DNA from: an uncultured Clostridia bacterium
Lineage (GTDB): Bacteria; Bacillota; Clostridia; Oscillospirales; Acutalibacteraceae
DNA: 38,077 nt
Direction of reading: 5' to 3'
Assembly (NCBI GenBank): GCA_937877675.1
Contig: CALEIS010000167.1
Location: forward strand, 1-38,077
Below, piece after piece: positions 33,400 to 38,077 of this stretch (the first letter of the stretch is position 1; the number at the start of each line of letters is the position of its first letter). The position numbers and the translations under genes are program-made. The notes beneath the pieces were generated by a model. It worked only from the letters and a program-made list of their open reading frames with translations, was not told the origin of the DNA and ran no database searches.

Positions 33400-33546
33400 A
33401 TGGGAAGAAAAAGAAGTAATAAAGGTGTAATTTTTATGGCATTGGGTCTTGGATTGCTGATTTCTTTGATTCTTCCTCAAAAAGTCATCATTGTATTACT
33501 TGCAATAGCGCTTGTAATCTGTGGTTTTTCTCTTTGCAAAAGTTAG
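33400..33546 (+). CDS. Small two-helix membrane protein, 48 residues, next to spoVM
   Basis: Reading from ATG 33400 gives 48 residues: a basic start MGRKRSNKG, a hydrophobic helix VIFMALGLGLLISLILP, a one-lysine turn, a second helix VIIVLLAIALVICGFSLC, and stop at 33544-33546. It has an excellent site (GAGGGGG, seven bases upstream) and ends 13 bases before spoVM. I recall similar tiny hydrophobic genes between thiN and spoVM in other Clostridia but cannot name a family. A membrane role tied to sporulation is possible from position only. Confidence 0.72.
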   Translation: MGRKRSNKGVIFMALGLGLLISLILPQKVIIVLLAIALVICGFSLCKS

Positions 33547-33559
33547 GGGAGAAGTGGAT

Positions 33560-33646
33560 ATGAAGGTAATTCTAGTTAAAAGTCCAAAACTTATTGGTGG
33601 GATATTAAGAAAAATTTTTAAAGTGAAGAAAACAGAAATACAATAA
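33560..33646 (+). CDS. spoVM: Stage V sporulation protein M, 28 residues
   Basis: ATG 33560 begins a 28-residue amphipathic peptide, MKVILVKSPKLIGGILRKIF followed by KVKKTEIQ. It matches the length and pattern of Bacillus SpoVM (26 residues, MK-x-KxPKFLGGIxR), including the Pro-Lys and Gly-Gly that set its membrane-curvature binding. In Bacillus SpoVM marks the convex forespore membrane and anchors SpoIVA for coat assembly. The place just after prpC-prkC-rsgA-thiN is also its place in Bacillus. A GGGGAG site lies upstream and a terminator follows. Confidence 0.9.
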   Translation: MKVILVKSPKLIGGILRKIFKVKKTEIQ

Positions 33647-33651
33647 CAGAA

Positions 33652-33676
33652 AACCCCTATGACTTTCATAGGGGTT
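33652..33676. terminator. Bidirectional terminator between spoVM and the GH116 gene
   Basis: Perfect 11-bp stem AACCCCTATGA (33652-33662) with TCATAGGGGTT (33666-33676) and a 3-base loop. T-rich sequence follows on the plus strand (AACTTTTAATT), and the minus strand continues TTTTCTGTT. It would stop both convergent transcripts. Confidence 0.85.
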
Positions 33677-33681
33677 AACTT

Positions 33682-36153
33682 TTAATTATCTTGTGATACT
33701 GTTATTGTCCATCCATTTAGGTTGCCATAAAGATATTGAACATTACATTTTCCATTAACAAAACATACTGTTGCAAGAACATCAGGCAAACAAAGGGGAA
33801 GAGTAATGTTTTTATCTATGGGATTAAAGTTGATTTTTTTATTCTCATAATCTATTGAAAGTCCTAAGGCAGCATGAAGAGTGGTCCAGCTTGACATAGG
33901 TCGTGTGTAGTGATGTCCACATTCCCAGTGGTCCCAAAATGAACCCAATCTCATTTGGTTATTATGAATTGATAGAATTTCGGTATCTGCGATTTCTCGA
34001 AGTCCAACTGAAAGTGCAAGAGCAGAAAATGCATACCCAATACCTGTCCAAACAGCACCTGCCTGACAGTTTTTATATGTATGAATTGTGGTTTTTCTCT
34101 TATCGTGACAGGCAGCATTAATTAGTCCTGCCTCACTATCAAAATTCTTCTGGAAGATATAATTCACAACATCTCTAATTCTATCATCAGTTAGATTGCT
34201 TGAAACACCCATCATTTTTAAAAACCATTCACCATCAAGCTGGTCACTCATAAGGGATTCGTCAGTTTCAGTTTCATTTCTCCAAAGATTATAATACTCT
34301 CCATTCCAAAGCTTTTCTTCCAATGAAATTTTACCTTTTTCTAAAATACGATTCCACTTATTTTGATAAGTATTATCACTCATTATTTCTGCAATTATAG
34401 TTGCAGATTTGAGTGCAGCTAACCAAAGAATTGAAATGTAAGCAGGTGTGCCTGAAAAATTCCACGAATCATAGGTGTTACGCTTTGTATCATGGTCGGG
34501 AAGTCCATCACCATCTTTGTCAAGTTCTTCAATTGAATCCATTGCAAGTTTAACATTGTTCCAAAGGGATGAGAGATAGCTAAAGTCACCAGTAAACAGG
34601 TAATCACGAAGTGCCATAAGAACGAATTGCATGTTCATATCGACACGGTCATATCCATTATCAACTTTTTCAAAACCAGGCTTAAATAGGTGATGAACTC
34701 TGCCATCACTTCTTTGAAATTCTGCACCCATTTTAATCTGTTTTTTCTGTAAATCAGGGAATATGTTAACTAAGCCGAAAGAAGCATGATATGTGATATC
34801 CGTTGTGTGAAATCCGCAATATCCGAGACCTTCCCATAAACCAAATTTTCCATTTTTTAGATAACATGAACTTTTAACAAGTTGTGAAAGGTTTGATGAC
34901 CATGCATCAGGATAAATTGTTGGCAGAGTTGTGTTATAAAGTAAATCTGAAAAGCTGACAGCCTTCTTATAAACGGAATCAAATTTATCATTTAAAAATT
35001 TGTTTGCATCAAGAGAATTTTTATATAAATTTTCATAATAATGACCTAATCTCCTACTATTTTTGCTAAAATGATTTGGGAAATACCAAGTGAAAACAAA
35101 TCTTACATTTTTCTTATCTTTTGGTGCAAGTGTAATTTGACTACAAAGGGCACATGACCCAAAATCCTTACCCATTCTCCACATCTGTCTTTGACAGCAT
35201 TTAAGAAATTCGATTTTTTCGTTTCTGTTTGAAGGAAAATTAGGTGTACAATACTGAATTCGTTTTAATAATGAACTAGCAAATGGATATTTTGTGAATT
35301 CCTTACATAGAGAGTCAAGCTTATCATTTTTTAATATACTTAAATTAAGTGGAATAGTTGTTGGTTTTGTACCAACAACGCTATTAGGAAGATAACCAAG
35401 CTCTCTAAAATCAAACAAAAATGACTCTTGTGTTACACCAAAATCTGAGTTACCAACATATTCTTTTAGAAAACGGAAATTATCTGCTGTAATATAAGAA
35501 TTTTTGCCATCACTGTTTATAGAAAAAGAAATGTCTCCACAAGATGCAGAATTAGATTTTCTTTCAGGTTGAATATGCACACCAAAGCCATTTTTCATCT
35601 TGATAAGAGTGTTTTCACAGCCCTCTTTTTTATTCATAAAATTAGGCTCTAATGCACCTAAAAGGCTAATTTCTAAATTTTCATTTGTTGGGTTTTCAAC
35701 AGTAAAATCAAGATAAAACCCAGGTGTTGAAGAAATATCGGAATTATGCGGTACAAAAGGTGAAACTGCTTTCAAAGAAACTTTACAAGGTAAGTCACCA
35801 TCAATATAGTTTAAATCACAAGTAGGAAATCTACCATCAAATTCAATTTTTTCAACTGGTTTATTCCACGCAAACATACGATATGTAAAGTCATCTGCAT
35901 CTGTTTTCATACCAAGTTTACGGATAATAGGTTTTGAGTTTTCACCTTTTGCACGAATCCAAAAGGATAAAGCCCCAGTGTTGATTTCACCATCATTTAC
36001 TTTTTTTTCGTGACATCGAGAAGTAAGTCTTGGTGGGTTTGCTATCTGCCAGTAGTGAAATTCACCATCCGGCAAAAGTTCAACACTTCCACTACCGATA
36101 CCTCCTAATGGGATACCACTTGTATGAGTTTTAGTTGTCGTAATTTTCGCCAT
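33682..36153 (-). CDS. Glycoside hydrolase family 116 (GBA2-type beta-glycosidase)
   Basis: An 823-residue, apparently cytoplasmic enzyme (no signal peptide). The N-terminal beta domain (about 10-310) opens with the family's GIPLGGIGSGSVELLPDGEFHYWQ. The C-terminal (alpha/alpha)6 barrel (DUF608 region, about 400-790) has LWEGLGYCGFHTTD, where Glu441 is a candidate nucleophile, and DGDGLPDHD. NTYDSWNFSGTPAY follows with Asp562 as the likely acid/base. Known GH116 enzymes act on beta-glucosides, beta-xylosides or glucosylceramide; the exact substrate here cannot be told. It lies 9 bases after the DUF5054 gene, so the two share a transcript. RBS TAGGGA overlaps the stop of that gene. Confidence 0.88.
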   Translation of the reverse strand: MAKITTTKTHTSGIPLGGIGSGSVELLPDGEFHYWQIANPPRLTSRCHEKKVNDGEINTGALSFWIRAKGENSKPIIRKLGMKTDADDFTYRMFAWNKPVEKIEFDGRFPTCDLNYIDGDLPCKVSLKAVSPFVPHNSDISSTPGFYLDFTVENPTNENLEISLLGALEPNFMNKKEGCENTLIKMKNGFGVHIQPERKSNSASCGDISFSINSDGKNSYITADNFRFLKEYVGNSDFGVTQESFLFDFRELGYLPNSVVGTKPTTIPLNLSILKNDKLDSLCKEFTKYPFASSLLKRIQYCTPNFPSNRNEKIEFLKCCQRQMWRMGKDFGSCALCSQITLAPKDKKNVRFVFTWYFPNHFSKNSRRLGHYYENLYKNSLDANKFLNDKFDSVYKKAVSFSDLLYNTTLPTIYPDAWSSNLSQLVKSSCYLKNGKFGLWEGLGYCGFHTTDITYHASFGLVNIFPDLQKKQIKMGAEFQRSDGRVHHLFKPGFEKVDNGYDRVDMNMQFVLMALRDYLFTGDFSYLSSLWNNVKLAMDSIEELDKDGDGLPDHDTKRNTYDSWNFSGTPAYISILWLAALKSATIIAEIMSDNTYQNKWNRILEKGKISLEEKLWNGEYYNLWRNETETDESLMSDQLDGEWFLKMMGVSSNLTDDRIRDVVNYIFQKNFDSEAGLINAACHDKRKTTIHTYKNCQAGAVWTGIGYAFSALALSVGLREIADTEILSIHNNQMRLGSFWDHWECGHHYTRPMSSWTTLHAALGLSIDYENKKINFNPIDKNITLPLCLPDVLATVCFVNGKCNVQYLYGNLNGWTITVSQDN

Positions 36154-36162
36154 AAAATATCC

Positions 36163-38077
36163 CTATTTCTTTTTAATTTCAAATGTAAAACGTGCATTGT
36201 CTTCGTACCAAAGTGGGAAATTAGTACCCCAAACATTGTTGTATAAAACAAAACTAAGACCATCAGACTTTACATCCTCAAATTTGTTGTCAAATTCAAG
36301 TATTTTGCCTTTACCAATAGAAACAAGAGGTGAGTGGTAGTTAATAATTTCAAAGTCGCCCATTTCAACACTTTGTATAGCGTGTAAGTTTCTGCTACCG
36401 TAATTAGTAACTTCTTCAGGCTTTACAATACATCCCATCTTTTTTAATTGCACATTATCATTTGGGAATATATGCATGTAAATTGCCTCTGTGAGTCTGT
36501 TTGCATCTTTTTGATACCAAGAAACATCTATCTTCAAGCCATTTTCACTAAGATTGTAAATAACTTGAATAAGTCTTGGTGCACCTAATTCGTTACAGAG
36601 TTTTTTGTCACAAACAAGGTTTACAATATTCTGTGAATCATTAGCATACATCTTTTCAACTGAATAAGGGAATCTGCCTGATGGATATTTTCCTTCAACT
36701 CTGTTAAGACCTGGACGAGCAAAGTCACCAAGTGCCCAAACTGCAGTTTCTTCAAGATTTCGTGAATAGTGAGTAAGCCAGTATTTATAATCTTCGTTAC
36801 AGAAAGAACGATATGTAAAAATAGGTTCATTATTAACTTTAATGATTTCTTTCTCAGCAAATTTTAGTGAGCCTATACCACCATTTTTATTGATTTTAAG
36901 TGTCCATTCACCAGCTTGTAATGTATCAACATCGTTTTCAATATAATCGATAGGATTGCTAGGAATAAGCTTAGAAAGTTCAGTTTTTGCAATCTTTTTA
37001 TGTTCGTCATTTAATGCTGATAATGCAAGGTCAATATACGCTCTCTGTTCAGTCCAACTCTTTTCAATAACGGAGTAGTAACCACGTTTTCTACGACCAT
37101 CGAAAAGACTTATAAGTGGGAGAATACTCTGTGGCAAATCGCATAAAAGATGATTAAACTTAACTTTGTCTGCCTTTCTTGCTTTTTGAAATTCTTTTTT
37201 AAGATAATTGCCATAATCAGAAAAATATGTCTTTGAGTCCATACCACAGGTGTGCTCTGCAATACAAAGGATGGCATCAACAAAGTTTTTATATTCGTCT
37301 GAGCCTCTGTCTAAACTACCATCATTTAACCATTTGTTTTTTAGGTTAATTAAGGTACGAAGAGATGCAGATTTATATGGGTCTGTAGCACTACCATGAA
37401 TCCAAGAGTCGCCCATTTCACCTGTGAATACAGGTAATTTTTCACGAACTTCCCAAATAACCTCTGCAAAGTCGTCGATAGTACCTGCAACAATCTCGTA
37501 GTCTGGGTATTCTTCTTGGATTTTGTTTATTTTATCAATAACTTTTTGTGGTGATGGTGCACCGTGATTATCTAAGGTATGGTCGAAGTAAAGAACTTCA
37601 TCCACTAAATCACTCTTAAAAGCTCCACCGTAGTCACCTGAATAGATAACAACAACTTCATCATCACCATTTTTCCAAACAAAGCAAGGTGGCACATCGA
37701 CAAGAGCAGATGCACCATTTACCCCAATGTGTAAGAGCTTAATTCCATGTTTTGCTAAAACTGAAACAAGACCTTTTGTGTGACCAGGCACATCTGTCAT
37801 TTTTGCAGAAATAGTTTTTTTGCCACGAAGTCTGTCAAGGTCATCAACGAGAGTTAAGCCAAAATCAAGTGAATCCACATCAAGTAGTTCAGTATGAGTT
37901 GTAAAAGGCATAGCATGAGGCACAATATTTCCGTCTTTAATAGCTTTTGTGAGTTTTTCTTTTTGTTGGGGATTTTTTAAGCATTCCTTTAAAACCCATG
38001 AACCTGTTGTCCATACAAAATATTTTTTATCTTTTGTGTTTACCTTTTCAGCAAGGTCAATGGCATCAGGAATAAAG
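36163..38077 (-). CDS. DUF5054 / GH38-like protein, 5' end cut by window edge
   Basis: At least 637 residues are visible. The in-frame GTG at 37921-37923 is not the true start, since the frame runs open to the window edge with good coding sequence (FVWTTGSWVLKECLKNP). The visible part resembles the DUF5054 family, which has an alpha-mannosidase-like (GH38) core: MPFTTHTELLDVDSLDFGL, KTISAKMTDVPGHTKG, FTGEMGDSWIHGSATDPYK, then a long beta-rich C-terminal region ending FTFEIKKK. Enzyme activity has not been established for the family to my knowledge. Pairing with GH116 points to intracellular breakdown of an imported oligosaccharide or glycoside. No transporter or regulator is visible before the edge. 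Confidence 0.72.
   Translation of the reverse strand, partial: FIPDAIDLAEKVNTKDKKYFVWTTGSWVLKECLKNPQQKEKLTKAIKDGNIVPHAMPFTTHTELLDVDSLDFGLTLVDDLDRLRGKKTISAKMTDVPGHTKGLVSVLAKHGIKLLHIGVNGASALVDVPPCFVWKNGDDEVVVIYSGDYGGAFKSDLVDEVLYFDHTLDNHGAPSPQKVIDKINKIQEEYPDYEIVAGTIDDFAEVIWEVREKLPVFTGEMGDSWIHGSATDPYKSASLRTLINLKNKWLNDGSLDRGSDEYKNFVDAILCIAEHTCGMDSKTYFSDYGNYLKKEFQKARKADKVKFNHLLCDLPQSILPLISLFDGRRKRGYYSVIEKSWTEQRAYIDLALSALNDEHKKIAKTELSKLIPSNPIDYIENDVDTLQAGEWTLKINKNGGIGSLKFAEKEIIKVNNEPIFTYRSFCNEDYKYWLTHYSRNLEETAVWALGDFARPGLNRVEGKYPSGRFPYSVEKMYANDSQNIVNLVCDKKLCNELGAPRLIQVIYNLSENGLKIDVSWYQKDANRLTEAIYMHIFPNDNVQLKKMGCIVKPEEVTNYGSRNLHAIQSVEMGDFEIINYHSPLVSIGKGKILEFDNKFEDVKSDGLSFVLYNNVWGTNFPLWYEDNARFTFEIKKK

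Noticed and set aside
1..38077. Mobile element, phage, CRISPR or defence island
   Set aside because: No transposase, integrase, terminal repeats, repeat-spacer pattern or defence gene was seen; gene order and composition are those of a stable core region.

Overview
The window comes from a low-G+C (about one third G+C by eye), Gram-positive, spore-forming Clostridia-type chromosome, most like Oscillospiraceae/Ruminococcaceae. The case rests on AT-rich codon use, strong GGAGG-type ribosome binding sites, SAM-I and FMN riboswitches, sporulation genes (gerW/ytfJ and a 28-residue spoVM), cdaA-cdaR, remA, prpC-prkC and the Firmicute order gmk-rpoZ-priA-def-fmt-rsmB-rlmN-prpC-prkC-rsgA-thiN-spoVM. 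I see no phage, insertion sequence, CRISPR, tRNA or rRNA.

Layout. 1-3994 is on the minus strand: metK (cut by the left edge) behind a SAM-I riboswitch, ribU behind an FMN riboswitch, and a manA-MFS transporter pair. 3995-4277 is a divergent control region. 4278-6769 (plus) holds an aspartate-type aminotransferase, ispD and ispF (isoprenoid MEP pathway), closed by a clear terminator. 6846-8197 is a coupled pair: a DUF3343 Se/S-carrier-like protein and a cysteine-desulfurase-like PLP enzyme. 8187-10236 is cdaA-cdaR (cyclic di-AMP synthesis) with its own promoter. 10265-18848 reads as one long operon: a membrane-anchored protein with calcium-loop repeats, a response regulator and histidine kinase, DUF1385, prmC, an M50 protease, scpA, scpB, DUF2953 and gerW. 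18937-33342 is a second long, tightly packed run of core genes: rluB, a small GNAT-like gene, yicC, remA, gmk, rpoZ, priA, def, fmt, a zinc peptidase, rsmB, rlmN, prpC, prkC, rsgA, thiN. It is followed by two small genes, a 48-residue two-helix membrane protein and spoVM. 33682-38077 (minus) is a carbohydrate locus: a GH116 glycosidase and a DUF5054/GH38-like protein cut by the right edge.

Most of the window is conserved housekeeping sequence. The parts that repay a second look are: (i) two places (about 8187-8286 and 33339-33402) where an intrinsic terminator for the upstream gene contains the promoter of the downstream gene, so only read-through RNA can form the full hairpin; (ii) the small genes at 33400-33646; (iii) a calcium-loop protein in operon with a two-component system; (iv) a PrkC kinase with HQD in place of HRD and an extra domain among its PASTA repeats; (v) the DUF3343-desulfurase pair; (vi) the GH116/DUF5054 pair. 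All functional statements are from reading the sequence; no searches were run.
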